A DNA stretch of 64,000 nt from Alphaproteobacteria bacterium HGW-Alphaproteobacteria-18 (GTDB taxonomy: Bacteria; Pseudomonadota; Alphaproteobacteria; Caulobacterales; Hyphomonadaceae). Shown here piece after piece: positions 19,642 to 29,582 of the stretch. Positions within the stretch are counted from its first letter, which is position 1, and each line of letters starts with the position of its first letter. The notes under the pieces are model-generated. The model was not told the origin of the DNA. It searched no databases and saw nothing but the letters and a program-made list of their open reading frames with translations. The stretch covers positions 62,001 to 126,000 of the forward strand of contig PHEH01000001.1 in NCBI GenBank assembly GCA_002841155.1, given 5' to 3'. The translations under genes and the position numbers were made by a program.

Positions 19642-20008
19642 CGATGTGCCGGAAATAGGGTGTCCAAGAGGCGGCGTCAACAGGAAGAAGATGAAGGTTT
19701 TCAGACTCTGGCCGAAATTTGAACGCCCAGGGCTTCGGGAACGCCAATGTTCTGAAATTATTATGATTTGAATATTTTTCACGAAACAGGCGCCCCGCTC
19801 GCAGGCCGGTGACAGGCCTTGCGGGGGCGCCGGAAACCACTGGCCGGCGCGCAGACAGGCCGTCCTGTTCCTTCCAGGTGGGCGCGGCCGAAACGGGCTG
19901 GTTAATTTTACCTTGATGTTGGGCTTGCAACTGAAGGGCATACGAAAATGCGACATCAAAACTATTGCGATAGGTTTGCAGAAATCAGCCTGTTGGAGCC
20001 GTCTTTCC

Positions 20009-20884
20009 ATGACAAATTCTCGCCGTGACGTCTGGAGCGCCGTGATTTTTTTCATGCTGGTTGCGTGTACGGCCCTGTCATTGTCCTTCACCGTGTCGCT
20101 GATGTTCTACAAGATCGGCCTGCCCGCCGACATTGGCTCCTATGTTCGGCTGAATCTGTTTGTTTCGTGCTGCGTCGCATTGCCGACGGCGATTATTGCC
20201 TCTCTGCATGACTTCCATATGCGCGCGTATCAGCACCGGCTTGAGGAAATGGCCTGGACCGATGCGCTGACCGGCCTTCTGAACCGTCGCTTCTTCATCC
20301 ATGCTGCCGAAGAAGAACGCTCACGCATGCGCCGCACAAAGCAGAGCGCCGCAATCGTTCTGATCGATCTCGACCATTTCAAGGAGGTCAACGATCTCCA
20401 CGGTCATCCGGGCGGCGATCTCGTGCTCAAGGAAATCGCTGCCATTGCACATTCCGAGTTGCGCGGACCGTTTGACCGCCTCGGCCGCTGGGGTGGGGAA
20501 GAGTTCGTTGTATTGCTCAGTTGCGTAAGCAAGGAGCAAGCTATCATCGTGTGCGAGCGTCTGCGCCGCCGGATCGAAGAAGCAACCATCGCCGTTGGTG
20601 ACAAACAGGTCTCCGTCACGGCGAGCTTCGGCCTCTGTATGATGAGCCCGGAAACACCGCTAAATGTGGCCGTCGATTGCGCCGATGGCGCGCTCTATGA
20701 GGTCAAGCGCCTCGGGCGGAACCAGGTTCTCTTCCGGGATGTCCCGGAAGGCGAATCCCCGCCCATTGTGACGACCCTGCCAATACGCCGCCGTTTTGGT
20801 GCGCGGGCTCAACACGAGAAGATCGTGAAACTGCGGGCCACAGATAATGTGAGCATCCTTGAGCGCAAGGTTGCGTCCAACTGA
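20009..20884 (+). CDS. Membrane diguanylate cyclase (GGDEF domain)
   Basis: 291-residue protein with two N-terminal membrane segments (about 10-33 and 42-66), then a GGDEF domain (about 80-240) with LTGLLNRRFF, IDLDHFKEVND and active-site GGEEF, so it should make cyclic di-GMP. The RxxD inhibitory site five residues before GGEEF is not present (the residues read RGPFD), so feedback inhibition may be missing. A positively charged tail of about 45 residues follows. ATG 20009 was chosen; the frame is open to 19913. No recognised sensory domain is present. Confidence 0.88.
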   Translation: MTNSRRDVWSAVIFFMLVACTALSLSFTVSLMFYKIGLPADIGSYVRLNLFVSCCVALPTAIIASLHDFHMRAYQHRLEEMAWTDALTGLLNRRFFIHAAEEERSRMRRTKQSAAIVLIDLDHFKEVNDLHGHPGGDLVLKEIAAIAHSELRGPFDRLGRWGGEEFVVLLSCVSKEQAIIVCERLRRRIEEATIAVGDKQVSVTASFGLCMMSPETPLNVAVDCADGALYEVKRLGRNQVLFRDVPEGESPPIVTTLPIRRRFGARAQHEKIVKLRATDNVSILERKVASN

Positions 20885-20965
20885 TGCGCGGCTAACCCTC
20901 CCTGTCGCTTGCTGCCCGGCGGATTTCCTGATTGGAAACGGGTCGCAGTCTCCGGGAGGACCAGA

Positions 20966-22168
20966 ATGTCATCACCACCACCGCGCACTGGCCCGTTGAC
21001 GGACCTCCGGGTTATCGAGCTTGGCCAGCTGATTGCCGGTCCATTCTGTGGACAGATCTTCGCCGACATGGGCGCTGATGTGATCAAGGTCGAGCCGCCA
21101 GGGCAGGGCGATCCCCTGCGGGAGTGGGGCCGGGAAGGCTTTCCGCTCTGGTGGTCGGTGGTCGCGCGCGGCAAGCGCTGCATCACCGCCAATCTGCGCG
21201 AAGCGGAGGGGCAGGATATTGTCCGCCAACTGGTCGCGCAGGCCGATTTCCTGCTGGAGAACTTCCGGCCCGGAACCCTGGAGAAGTGGGGCCTTGGCTA
21301 TGAGGCGCTCAAACAGATCAATCCGCGGCTCATCATGATCCGCGTATCGGGCTATGGGCAGACGGGGCCTTATGCTTCGCGCGCGGGCTATGCCTCCGTT
21401 GGGGAGGCGATGGGCGGGCTGCGCTATGTGATGGGTGAGGCAGACCGGCGCCCGTCGCGGGCCGGCATCTCGCTGGGGGACAGCCTGGCGGGGCTCTATG
21501 CCGCGCTCGGCGCACTGGCCGCATTGCATCACCGCGAGAAGACCGGTGAAGGCCAGATGATCGATGCGACTATCTATGAGTCCGTACTTTCAGTGATGGA
21601 AGGGCTCGTGCCGGAACACCAGTTTGAGGGCTATACCCGCGAACGGTCCGGGTCGATCCTGCCCAATATTGCCCCGTCCAACATCTATGAGGGCTGCGAT
21701 GGCATGGTGATCATTGCCGCCAATCAGGACACGGTCTTTGCCCGTCTGTGCGTTGCCATCGGCCAGCCAGAGCTGAAGGATGACCCCGATTACAGGACGC
21801 ATGTGGCGCGCGGGCGCAACCAGCAGCCGCTTGATGATCTGATCCAGGCATGGGCATCCTCCCGCCCCATCGAAGAGATAGAGCAGATCATGATCGCCAA
21901 TGGCGTGCCGGTCGGCAAGGTCTACCGCGCGGCCGACATGCTGGCCGACCCCCATTATGCGGCCCGCCAATCCCTCACCGAAGTGCCGAGCCAGCGCTGG
22001 CCGGGCATCAAGCAGCAGAACGTCTTCCCGAAGCTTTCTGCTTCACCGGGACAGATCCGCTGGGCAGGCCCGGAGGCCATCGGTCAGCACACAGAAGAAG
22101 TGCTGACGGAGCTGCTTGATCTGAGCCCGGAGCAGATCGCCAAGCTGCGCGCCAGCGGGATCGTGTGA
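20966..22168 (+). CDS. CaiB/BaiF family CoA-transferase
   Basis: About 400-residue class III CoA-transferase that moves CoA between carboxylic acids. It shows the family N-terminus LRVIELGQLIAGPFCGQIFADMGADVIKVE, whose opening strands bind CoA, the catalytic Asp region in AGISLGDSLAG, and YESVLSVME. Substrate is not predictable; homologues handle carnitine, bile acids, oxalate, succinyl-citramalate or methyl-branched acyl-CoAs. ATG 20966 has a GGGAGGA site. It converges on an SDR gene ten bases away. Confidence 0.88.
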   Translation: MSSPPPRTGPLTDLRVIELGQLIAGPFCGQIFADMGADVIKVEPPGQGDPLREWGREGFPLWWSVVARGKRCITANLREAEGQDIVRQLVAQADFLLENFRPGTLEKWGLGYEALKQINPRLIMIRVSGYGQTGPYASRAGYASVGEAMGGLRYVMGEADRRPSRAGISLGDSLAGLYAALGALAALHHREKTGEGQMIDATIYESVLSVMEGLVPEHQFEGYTRERSGSILPNIAPSNIYEGCDGMVIIAANQDTVFARLCVAIGQPELKDDPDYRTHVARGRNQQPLDDLIQAWASSRPIEEIEQIMIANGVPVGKVYRAADMLADPHYAARQSLTEVPSQRWPGIKQQNVFPKLSASPGQIRWAGPEAIGQHTEEVLTELLDLSPEQIAKLRASGIV

Positions 22169-22178
22169 CCGCGCCGGG

Positions 22179-22997
22179 CTATTTTGCCGTCAGCCCGCCA
22201 TCGACGACATGCTCCTGACCGGTGATATAGCTCGACGCATCCGAGGCGAGGAAGAGGATCAGCTCTGCCACTTCATCCGGCGTGCCAGGGCGCCCCATCG
22301 GGGTGCTGCCGGCGGCGATGATGTTGGGATCAAGACCGTTGCCGCCGAAGGCCGCCGTGAGGACATCCGACTGTTCCTTCTGCATCGTCTCGGTCATCCG
22401 GGTCAGAGATTTCTGCCAGATCGGCGTGTCGATGATGCCGGGGTGAACCGAGTTCACACGGATCTTCAGGCCAAGCTGGGCGCATTCCATTGCCGCGGCC
22501 TTGGTGAACAGGCGCACCGCGCCCTTGGAGGCGCAGTAGGCACTCGCCCCGGAGGCGCCCCGCAGACCCGCTACGGAGGATATGTTCACGATTGATCCGC
22601 CGGTGGCCTTCATTGTGCGCATGGCGGCGCGGGTGCCGAGGAAGACGCTGTCGGTGTTCACTTCCATCTGCTTGCGCCAGTCGGCCAGCGAATAGTCCAT
22701 AATGGCCCCGCCAATGGCGATCCCGGCATTGTTGACGAGGATCGAGGGCGTGCCCAGCAGGCTCTTTGTGTCAGCAAAAACGCTGTCCCAGACGGCTTCG
22801 TCGGTCACGTCCTGCTTCATGGCAGCAGCCTTGCCGCCTGCCTTGTTGATCTCGGCGGCCACGGCCTGCGCGCCAGCTTCATCTATGTCTGTAACCATGA
22901 CGCCTGCGCCTTCGCGCGCCAGCACCAGCGCTGCCGCGCGGCCAATGCCGCTGGCTGCGCCTGTCACGATTGCGACCTTACCTTTAACCGATGCCAT
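22179..22997 (-). CDS. Short-chain dehydrogenase/reductase
   Basis: 272-residue classical SDR with TGAASGIG (about 12-19), NNAG, catalytic Ser in ISSVAG and YCASK, plus the C-terminal VVDGG. The acidic Asp ending the second strand (VTDID) favours NAD over NADP. Families with this pattern include cyclopentanol, 3-alpha-hydroxysteroid and 2,5-dichloro-diol dehydrogenases; the true substrate is unknown. It is unrelated in position to the SDR at 7.2 kb and faces the CoA-transferase gene. Confidence 0.85.
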   Translation of the reverse strand: MASVKGKVAIVTGAASGIGRAAALVLAREGAGVMVTDIDEAGAQAVAAEINKAGGKAAAMKQDVTDEAVWDSVFADTKSLLGTPSILVNNAGIAIGGAIMDYSLADWRKQMEVNTDSVFLGTRAAMRTMKATGGSIVNISSVAGLRGASGASAYCASKGAVRLFTKAAAMECAQLGLKIRVNSVHPGIIDTPIWQKSLTRMTETMQKEQSDVLTAAFGGNGLDPNIIAAGSTPMGRPGTPDEVAELILFLASDASSYITGQEHVVDGGLTAK

Positions 22998-23168
22998 TGA
23001 TTCCTCCCTGTTTTGGGGCGGACACTAGCAGCCATCGCGCTTGACGCGAGTGTATTATTGGTGTTTTACCCGCCGCTTCATGACGGGGTGATGCGGTGCC
23101 GCCGTTGTAATCGTGGGCTCTTATTGAGCATTAGCCCACCGGCCCGCGTTGAGAATGAGGACATTGAT

Positions 23169-23786
23169 ATGTCTCGTCGCCACAGTGCGAAATACAAAAT
23201 CGACCGCCGCGTCGGTGAAAATATCTGGGGTCGCCCCAAATCTCCCTTCAACAAGCGCAACTACAAGCCAGGCCAACACGGCCAGAACCGCCGTAACAAG
23301 GTCTCTGACTTTGGTATGCAGCTCATGGCGAAGCAGAAGCTGAAGGCGTATTACGGCGACATCACCGAGAAGCAGTTTGCGAAAACCTATGTCGAAGCTG
23401 CCCGTATGAAGGGCAACTCGGCTGAAAACCTCATCGGTCTTCTGGAATCGCGCCTCGACGCTGTTGTCTACCGCGCGAAATTCGTGCCGACCGTCTTCGC
23501 AGCCCGCCAGTTCATCAACCACGGTCACGTGATGGTGAATGGCCGCCGCTGCAATATCGGTTCGGCTCGTCTGAAGCCGGGCGATGTGGTTCAGGTCCGC
23601 GAGAAGTCGCGCAATCTGGCCCTGGTGCTCGAAGCCCTCGGCAGCCCTGAGCGCGACATTCCGGAATATGTGGAAGTCGACCCCAAGGCGATGACAGCCA
23701 CCTACAAGCGCGTCCCGGCTCTGGCCGACGTGCCGTATCCGGTGAAAATGGAACCGGCCCAGGTGGTCGAGTTCTATTCGTCGTAA
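23169..23786 (+). CDS. rpsD: 30S ribosomal protein S4
   Basis: 205-residue primary 16S rRNA-binding protein of the small subunit. It starts [14 protein letters not shown], contains the S4 RNA-binding domain ([34 protein letters not shown]) and ends VVEFYSS, as in alphaproteobacterial S4. It lies outside any ribosomal-protein operon, which is usual in this class, and has its own terminator. Confidence 0.98.
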   Translation: MSRRHSAKYKIDRRVGENIWGRPKSPFNKRNYKPGQHGQNRRNKVSDFGMQLMAKQKLKAYYGDITEKQFAKTYVEAARMKGNSAENLIGLLESRLDAVVYRAKFVPTVFAARQFINHGHVMVNGRRCNIGSARLKPGDVVQVREKSRNLALVLEALGSPERDIPEYVEVDPKAMTATYKRVPALADVPYPVKMEPAQVVEFYSS

Positions 23787-23813
23787 GACACCTGTTTTTC
23801 TTGAACTTTCGGG

Positions 23814-23843
23814 AAGGCCGCGCCAGACTGGTGCGGCCTTTTC
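23814..23843 (+). terminator. Rho-independent terminator of rpsD
   Basis: AAGGCCGC and GCGGCCTT pair around an 11-base loop and are followed by TTTC. It sits between rpsD and the ppk2 start, so ppk2 either has its own promoter or depends on read-through. Confidence 0.75.
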
Positions 23844-23861
23844 ATTTTCCAGGAGATTTCC

Positions 23862-24686
23862 TTGGCCATTCCTTCCATCGCGACTGTCCGCAAAGCCCTC
23901 ATCGCGCGGCCGGGCAGACCTTTTGAACTCAAGGACCGGCCGACGGCGGACCGCGAACTGTTTGCCAACAAGGAAGAGGCAGAGACCAGCCTGAAGAAGG
24001 ATGCTGCCTGCATCAACGAACTGAAAGACATGCTCTATGCCGAAGGCAGCCGCGCGCTGCTCGTCGTGTTGCAGGGGATGGATACGTCCGGCAAATCCGG
24101 GACCATCAAGTCAGTCTTCTCCGACACCACGCCGCTCGGCATGGAGGTCAAGGCCTTCAAGGCGCCCAGCAGCGAGGAGCTTGCCCGCGATTATCTCTGG
24201 CGTGTCCACAATGCCGTGCCCCGCCGGGGCCACCTGGGCATCTTTGACCGCTCTCACTATGAAGACGTACTGGTTGCCAAGGTGCGCGGCTTTGCGCCGC
24301 CTGAAGCCATCGAGCAGCGCTATGACCAGATCAACGCCTTCGAGAAGCATCTCTCCGAGAATGGCTACACCATTGTCAAATGCATGCTGAACATTGGCCA
24401 TGAGGAGCAGGGCGTGCGCCTCAAGGAGCGCCTGGTGGAGCCGCACAAGCTGTGGAAGTTCAATCCCGGAGATCTGGACGACCGCTCACTCTGGCCGGAT
24501 TTCATGCACGCCTATGAGACGGCCGTTGGCCGCTGCTCGACCCGGCATGCCCCCTGGTATGTCATTCCCGCGGACAGCCGCACGCGCCGCAACGCCATGA
24601 TCGCGCGTCTCGTGCGCGGCGCCCTGGAAGATATGGGCCTCAAATGGAAAGACCCCGGACATGATCCGGGGTCCTATGAAATCTGA
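23862..24686 (+). CDS. ppk2: Polyphosphate kinase 2 family protein
   Basis: 274-residue nucleotide kinase that transfers phosphate between polyphosphate and nucleoside mono- or diphosphates. Walker A is GMDTSGKSGTIK (about 70-81) and Walker B is GIFDRSHYEDVL (about 126-137). The lid module contains RLKERLVEPHKLWKFNPGDLDDR. Single-domain length places it in the PPK2 classes that phosphorylate AMP and/or ADP. TTG 23862 is the start, supported by AGGAGA seven bases upstream. Confidence 0.88.
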   Translation: MAIPSIATVRKALIARPGRPFELKDRPTADRELFANKEEAETSLKKDAACINELKDMLYAEGSRALLVVLQGMDTSGKSGTIKSVFSDTTPLGMEVKAFKAPSSEELARDYLWRVHNAVPRRGHLGIFDRSHYEDVLVAKVRGFAPPEAIEQRYDQINAFEKHLSENGYTIVKCMLNIGHEEQGVRLKERLVEPHKLWKFNPGDLDDRSLWPDFMHAYETAVGRCSTRHAPWYVIPADSRTRRNAMIARLVRGALEDMGLKWKDPGHDPGSYEI

Positions 24687-24702
24687 AGGTCAGATCCACG
24701 CG

Positions 24703-25632
24703 TTATTTGAAGGTCACATCGCCGCCGCTGGACTTCTTGGACTGCTTGTCAGCAGGCGATCCTGTGAAGGTGATGTCGCCGCCGCTTGATGCTGTGCCAT
24801 CGGCTGAGGCAGAGGCGAAAGCGTCAACGTCTGCGCCGCTGGAGGCCGTGACGGTGGCGGTGGCGCACTGAAGCTTGCTGGCATCCACATCGGCGCCCGA
24901 AGAGGCCGATATTTCAATACTGGCGCAGGCTCCGGAGAGATCCACGTCTGCGCCGCTCGACGCGCTGACACTGAAGGTCGCCGGCTGAGTTGAACGCAGG
25001 GAGACGTCGCCCGACGAAGAGGCCGATATCTCGACTTTTCCCGTGCCGGTCACCAGCGCTTCGACATCGCCGGAGGAGGACGCGCTGACATCCAGCGATG
25101 CAGCCTCAAAATTTCTGGCTTCAATATCGGCCGAAGACGAGGCGCCCAGTTCGACGCGCGCGGCCTTGCCGGAGAGCTTCAGCTTTGCGGAGGACGAGGC
25201 GCGGGCCTCAAAGGACGCCGCATCGATGCCGCGCGCCTCTCCTGTCGAGGATTGCGAGACCTTGATCCCGCTGAGATCCGGGCTCGTGACGCGCACGGTA
25301 TAGGCGGGCATCTTCTTGCCATTGACACGGACGGTCTTGCCGCCATCGGAGACTTTCAGATTGCCGCTGCCGCTGAACAGGCCGCGCTTGTTCACGCTGA
25401 CGCGCGTGATGACGAGTGTATTTCCGTTTACGGAGATATCGGCGTCGGAGAAGTCGTTGCCATCGGACTCGACCACCACCGAAGTCGTGGGGCCGGCGGT
25501 GTAGATGACATTCATGGCGCCCTTGGCTTCGATCAGATCGAAGCTGCCAACGTCGATCGTCTTCGTGCCGGCAAATGCGAGCGGCGCCGTGATGAGGGCG
25601 GCGATTGCCGTGGCGGTAAGTGTTTTCAGCAT
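24703..25632 (-). CDS. Exported DUF2807 (GIN-domain) protein
   Basis: 309-residue exported protein with a signal peptide (about 1-21) and a right-handed repeat fold of the DUF2807/GIN type. Most of the length consists of short repeats of the form ASSSGDVE/ASSGADVD, the pattern of a parallel beta-helix. The family is called a putative auto-transporter adhesin head domain, but has no known enzyme activity. The start ATG 25632 follows AGGAGG. It has its own promoter with an embedded operator dyad (25669-25697). Confidence 0.85.
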   Translation of the reverse strand: MLKTLTATAIAALITAPLAFAGTKTIDVGSFDLIEAKGAMNVIYTAGPTTSVVVESDGNDFSDADISVNGNTLVITRVSVNKRGLFSGSGNLKVSDGGKTVRVNGKKMPAYTVRVTSPDLSGIKVSQSSTGEARGIDAASFEARASSSAKLKLSGKAARVELGASSSADIEARNFEAASLDVSASSSGDVEALVTGTGKVEISASSSGDVSLRSTQPATFSVSASSGADVDLSGACASIEISASSGADVDASKLQCATATVTASSGADVDAFASASADGTASSGGDITFTGSPADKQSKKSSGGDVTFK

Positions 25633-25668
25633 TTTGGCCTCCTGGGGGGCTGGGAGCGGGTATACCCC

Positions 25669-25697
25669 ATATGAATTATCGAAATACGATATGTCAA
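25669..25697 (-). promoter_or_regulatory. Promoter with operator dyad in the spacer
   Basis: On the minus strand TTGACA (25697-25692) and TCATAT (25674-25669) are 17 bases apart, fitting a sigma-70 promoter for the DUF2807 gene. The perfect dyad TATCG-AAATA-CGATA (25677-25691) fills the spacer, a classic position for a repressor or a MerR-like twist activator. The regulator is not known. Confidence 0.6.
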
Positions 25698-26695
25698 TCG
25701 TTGTTTTTCGATAATTTTCGGAATTCCTCGCCGCCTTTGCTCTGCCGTCGCAGAACCATGGGCGGCTGACCATACGCCCGCATGAACGCCACGCGCATTC
25801 TCTCAGGATCGCAGAACCCGGTATCTGTTGCGATTTTCTGGAGGGAGAGGCTGGTTGTCTCGACCTGCTGGCGCGCTGCCTCTAGCCGCAGTTTTTCAAC
25901 AAAGCGGGCAGGGGTGGTTCCGGTCTCGGCCCGGAAGACACGGGCGAAGTTGCGCGGGCTCATGCCAGCCTGCCCGGCCATGGTTTCCACACGGATGTCT
26001 TCTGCAAGATTTGTCCGGACCCAGCCGATCATGTCGTCAAACCGCCCGGTGGCGAGTTTTACATCCTGCATGACAGAGAATTGCGACTGCCCGCCATGAC
26101 GGCGCTGATGGACGACGAGTTCCCGCGCGGCGCGCAGGGCCACCTCGTCTCCCAGGTCATCCTCCACCAAGGCCAGCGCCAGGTCGATCCCGGCTGTGAT
26201 CCCGGCGGAGGTCCAGAACTTCCCATCCCGAACGAATATCCGGTCTGCGTCGAGCCGGGTTCCCGGGAAGAGCTTCGCAAAGCCCTCCGACCGGCGCCAG
26301 TGCGTCGTTGCCCGGCGCCCTTCCAGCAGGCCGGCGGCGGCGAGCAGGAATGATCCCGAGCAGACCGAACATGTCCGCCGCGTGCGCGCCGAGAGGTCGC
26401 GGATGGTCTCCAGCAGGGGCGCATCCGTCATCGCATCGCGCGTGCCCTCGCCCCCGGAGACGATCAGCGTGTCGAGCCTGAGCGCGGCGGGGAGTTTTTC
26501 AGAGTGCATCGCGACGCCGCACGAGGCCCGCACCGGCCCGCCTGCCACCGAATAGACCGTCAGCGTGTAGGGCGGCGGCGTCATTCCTCGTATGGGCATT
26601 TCAAACACGCCGATTGGGCCTGCCGCATCGAGCAGCTGAAATCCATCGAAAATCAGGACGCCGATCTCTCGCGGTGACGGCGTGGCGGAAAACAT
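25694..26695 (-). CDS. GlxA-type transcriptional regulator (DJ-1/PfpI + AraC)
   Basis: 333-residue regulator with an N-terminal DJ-1/PfpI-like domain (about 10-180; the Cys region TCSVCSGSFLLAAAGLLEG is present) and a C-terminal AraC/XylS double helix-turn-helix (about 215-320, with MSPRNFARVFRAETGTTPARFVEKLRLEAAR). Such proteins usually activate adjacent genes in response to a small ligand. It is divergent from a DJ-1/PfpI enzyme gene and precedes the DUF2807 gene, either of which could be its target. Confidence 0.87.
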   Translation of the reverse strand: MFSATPSPREIGVLIFDGFQLLDAAGPIGVFEMPIRGMTPPPYTLTVYSVAGGPVRASCGVAMHSEKLPAALRLDTLIVSGGEGTRDAMTDAPLLETIRDLSARTRRTCSVCSGSFLLAAAGLLEGRRATTHWRRSEGFAKLFPGTRLDADRIFVRDGKFWTSAGITAGIDLALALVEDDLGDEVALRAARELVVHQRRHGGQSQFSVMQDVKLATGRFDDMIGWVRTNLAEDIRVETMAGQAGMSPRNFARVFRAETGTTPARFVEKLRLEAARQQVETTSLSLQKIATDTGFCDPERMRVAFMRAYGQPPMVLRRQSKGGEEFRKLSKNND

Positions 26696-26763
26696 GGGAT
26701 CAATGTCCTTTCTGCCAAAACGCTTCTAGGTGACAAAGGCAGGACGCGCAAGGAGGCCGCCCC

Positions 26764-27480
26764 ATGACCCAGAGACCCTTCACCACCGTTTTCGCGATCT
26801 ATCCCGATCTCACCCATCTTGATTTCACCGGTCCGCATCAGGTGCTGTGCCGTATTCCGGGCGCGGACACGATCGTGGCGAGCCGGGATGGCGGGGAGAT
26901 CGTGGCGGAGGGCGGGCTGGTTATCGGCCGTACCCGGAAGTTATCCGAGATTGCGCAGTGTGACCTGATCTGCGTTCCCGGCGGTATGGCGGCCACCGAG
27001 GTGGCGCTGGACGAGGCGTTTGTTTCGCAAGTCCGCCGTCTGGCGCTGGGCGCGCGGTATATCACCTCTGTCTGCACGGGATCTCTGATCCTGGGGGCTG
27101 CGGGACTGCTTCAGGGCAAGCGCGCGGCCTGTCACTGGGCCTGGCGGGGGCTGTTGCCGGAATACGGGGCGATCCCGGATGAGGGCCGCGTGGTGCGCGA
27201 TGGCAATGTCTTTACGGGCGGCGGGGTTACGGCGGGCATCGATTTTGCCTTCACCATGCTCGCGGAGATCGCCGGGGAAGCCTATGCCAAAGCGCTGACG
27301 CTCGGCCTGGAATATGCGCCCGCGCCGCCTTTTAGCGGTGGCCGCCCCGAACTTGCGGATGGCGAGACGCTGGCCCGCGTCGCCGGAGCGATGGATAATG
27401 CGATGGCGAGACGTGTTGCCGAGGCGCAGGAAGCGGGCGCCCGGATGCGCGCCCGCGCTGTTCAGGCGGGCGTTGCGTAG
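26764..27480 (+). CDS. DJ-1/PfpI family protein (isonitrile-hydratase-like)
   Basis: 238-residue cytoplasmic enzyme of the DJ-1/PfpI superfamily, most like the isonitrile hydratase (InhA) group that converts isonitriles to N-formamides. The nucleophile elbow [15 protein letters not shown] holds the conserved Cys, with the CVPGG motif and HWAW segment present. It is divergent from the GlxA-type regulator and overlaps the convergent rimO by 19 bases. The isonitrile activity is an inference from family. Confidence 0.78.
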   Translation: MTQRPFTTVFAIYPDLTHLDFTGPHQVLCRIPGADTIVASRDGGEIVAEGGLVIGRTRKLSEIAQCDLICVPGGMAATEVALDEAFVSQVRRLALGARYITSVCTGSLILGAAGLLQGKRAACHWAWRGLLPEYGAIPDEGRVVRDGNVFTGGGVTAGIDFAFTMLAEIAGEAYAKALTLGLEYAPAPPFSGGRPELADGETLARVAGAMDNAMARRVAEAQEAGARMRARAVQAGVA

Positions 27481-28817
27481 AGGTCGTAATCATCGGCGCC
27501 GGTGATCTCTGCCCGGATGATATCGCCTGCTTTCAGATGGCTGGCATTCCCCAGATAGACCACCGCGTCGACTTCCGGCGCATCGGCCTGCGTGCGGGCG
27601 ATCATCTCGCCGGCCTCTTCGCCGGGGCCGTCGATTATGACCTCCAGCGTGCGGCCGACCTGGGCTTCCGCCCGCGCAGCGGACACTTCCGCCTGCGCCG
27701 TCATGAAGCGGTGCCAGCGGTCTTCCTTGACGTCTTCGGGCACATGATTGCCGAGCTTGCCGCTTTCGGCATGGACGACGTTCTCGTATTTGAAACAGCC
27801 GGCCCGGTCGATCTTCGCTTCACGGATGAAGTCGAGCAGGATCTGGAAGTCTTCTTCGGTCTCGCCAGGGAAGCCGACGATGAAGGTGGAGCGGATGGCA
27901 AGGTCTGGCACCTGCTCGCGCCATTTGGCGATGCGGGCGAGCACCTTGTCCTGATTTCCGGGGCGTTTCATGGCCTTGAGGACCGGCGCGGAGGCGTGCT
28001 GGAACGGGATGTCGAGATAGGGCGTGATCAGGCCTTCGGCCATCAGCGGGATGACATTATCGACATGCGGATAGGGATAGACGTAGTGCATCCGTGTCCA
28101 CACGCCGAGGCTGCCGAGGCCTTTGGCGAGATCCAGGAAGCGGGTTTCGTATTCGCTGCCGCGCCAGGTTTCCGGTTTGTAGCGAATGTCCAGTCCGTAG
28201 GCGGAGGTGTCCTGGCTGATGACGAGGAGTTCCTTCACCCCGGCGGCCACCAGCTTTTCGGCCTCCATCAGCACGTGATGGATGGGGCGCGAGACGAGAT
28301 CGCCGCGCAGCTTCGGGATGATGCAGAAGGAGCAGCGATTATTGCAGCCTTCGGAGATTTTCAGATACGCATAATGGCGGGGCGTCAGGCGCAGGCCGCT
28401 CTCGGGCACGAGGTCGAGATGGGGATTGTGCGGCGGGGTGAGGTGGGTATGCACCGCCTCCATCACCGCTTCATACTGATGGGGGCCGGTGACGGCGAGC
28501 ACCTTGGGGTGGGCCCGCTGGATCACCTCCGGCTCTGCGCCGAGGCAGCCGGTGACAATGACCTTGCCGTTGGCCTCGATGGCTTCACCGATGGCGGCCA
28601 GGCTTTCGTCGCGGGCGGAATCGAGGAAGCCGCAGGTGTTGACCAGAACAAGGTCCGCCCCCGCATAATCGGGCGCGATCTGATAGCCCTCAGCGCGCAG
28701 GCGCGTGATGATGCGTTCGGAATCGACCAGTGCCTTCGGGCAACCGAGAGAGACAATGCCGACCTTGGGCGCTTTGGCGGGCCGGATCGGGGCAGGGGCG
28801 GTGAGAGTGGTCGTCAT
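27462..28817 (-). CDS. rimO: Ribosomal protein S12 methylthiotransferase
   Basis: Radical-SAM enzyme that adds a methylthio group to Asp88 of ribosomal protein S12. The 451-residue protein has the N-terminal UPF0004 cluster domain (Cys in LGCPK, NTCGF and TGCLG), the radical SAM motif CNNRCSFC at 158-165, and a C-terminal TRAM domain (about 385-450). The start at 28817 matches family N-termini. It lies 47 bases after grxD on the same strand and overlaps the convergent DJ-1 gene. Confidence 0.95.
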   Translation of the reverse strand: MTTTLTAPAPIRPAKAPKVGIVSLGCPKALVDSERIITRLRAEGYQIAPDYAGADLVLVNTCGFLDSARDESLAAIGEAIEANGKVIVTGCLGAEPEVIQRAHPKVLAVTGPHQYEAVMEAVHTHLTPPHNPHLDLVPESGLRLTPRHYAYLKISEGCNNRCSFCIIPKLRGDLVSRPIHHVLMEAEKLVAAGVKELLVISQDTSAYGLDIRYKPETWRGSEYETRFLDLAKGLGSLGVWTRMHYVYPYPHVDNVIPLMAEGLITPYLDIPFQHASAPVLKAMKRPGNQDKVLARIAKWREQVPDLAIRSTFIVGFPGETEEDFQILLDFIREAKIDRAGCFKYENVVHAESGKLGNHVPEDVKEDRWHRFMTAQAEVSAARAEAQVGRTLEVIIDGPGEEAGEMIARTQADAPEVDAVVYLGNASHLKAGDIIRAEITGADDYDLYATPA

Positions 28818-28838
28818 GCGCCCTGCTATCTTGAAATC

Positions 28839-28860
28839 ATCTCCCGGAAAAGCGGGAGAT
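28839..28860 (-). terminator. Hairpin between grxD and rimO
   Basis: ATCTCCCG and CGGGAGAT form a perfect 8-bp stem with a 6-base loop in the 47-base gap between grxD and rimO. There is no real T-run after it, so it may be a weak attenuator, an RNA-stability element or a partial terminator. Confidence 0.45.
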
Positions 28861-28864
28861 GCGG

Positions 28865-29200
28865 TCAATCGGCCAGTTCGATGCCCTTTTCGGCCATCAG
28901 GTCGCGCAGTTCGCCATTTTCGAACATCTCTTTGAGGATGTCGCAGCCGCCGACGAATTCGCCTTTTACGTAGAGCTGGGGGATGGTCGGCCAGCTGGCG
29001 TATTGCTTGATGCCTTCGCGGACATTCTGGTCTTCCAGCACGTTGGTGGCGACGTATTCGACACCCAGATAGTCCAGGATCTGCACAACGACCGAGGAAA
29101 ACCCGCATTGCGGGAAGGTCGGCGTGCCCTTCATGAAGAGGACAACGTCATTGCTTTTGACGGCTTTGTCGATGGCGTCGAGGGTGGCCTGGTCAGTCAT
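28865..29200 (-). CDS. grxD: Monothiol glutaredoxin (Grx4 type)
   Basis: 111-residue monothiol glutaredoxin that carries iron-sulfur clusters with glutathione. The active-site CGFS (PQCGFSS) is at about residues 31-34, followed by the conserved [19 protein letters not shown]. The start MTDQA (ATG 29200) was preferred over the opening at 29254. It sits upstream of rimO, a Fe-S enzyme gene, in the same direction. Confidence 0.95.
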   Translation of the reverse strand: MTDQATLDAIDKAVKSNDVVLFMKGTPTFPQCGFSSVVVQILDYLGVEYVATNVLEDQNVREGIKQYASWPTIPQLYVKGEFVGGCDILKEMFENGELRDLMAEKGIELAD

Positions 29201-29582
29201 GTGGGGTGTCTCCGCGTTAAGGGGACATGTGATGCGGAGAGGGCCGGGGGTCAAGAGGGTGTGCGTGGCGCTGCTTTGGCTTTAGCCCTGAAGGCGCCCT
29301 CACCTCTGGCCGGACAGCCAGCCATGTCAGGGCGGTGTTAGAGGCAAGATCCCGGCTGGCGGCGCGTAAGGCTTTGAAATCAAGCCGTATATGGATGCGT
29401 ATCGGCGCCGCTTGCGCGCGCATTTCCTGTCGGGCGGTCCGGTCCTTCCCTGCGTCCAAAACATCAGGCTGTTTCCGCTGGGTGATACCTTCCGCTCTCC
29501 ATCGCGGCTGTGTCATGTCTCATCTGTAAAACCAGAGCGCCGCCGGTCTGAAGGCCGGGATGGTCAGTAAAAGGGGAATAAC
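29201..29582. other. Intergenic region, no gene seen
   Basis: 382 bases between the divergent grxD and nitronate monooxygenase genes. No open frame with a plausible start and family resemblance, tRNA or recognised RNA motif was found; it should hold the two divergent promoters. Confidence 0.5.
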
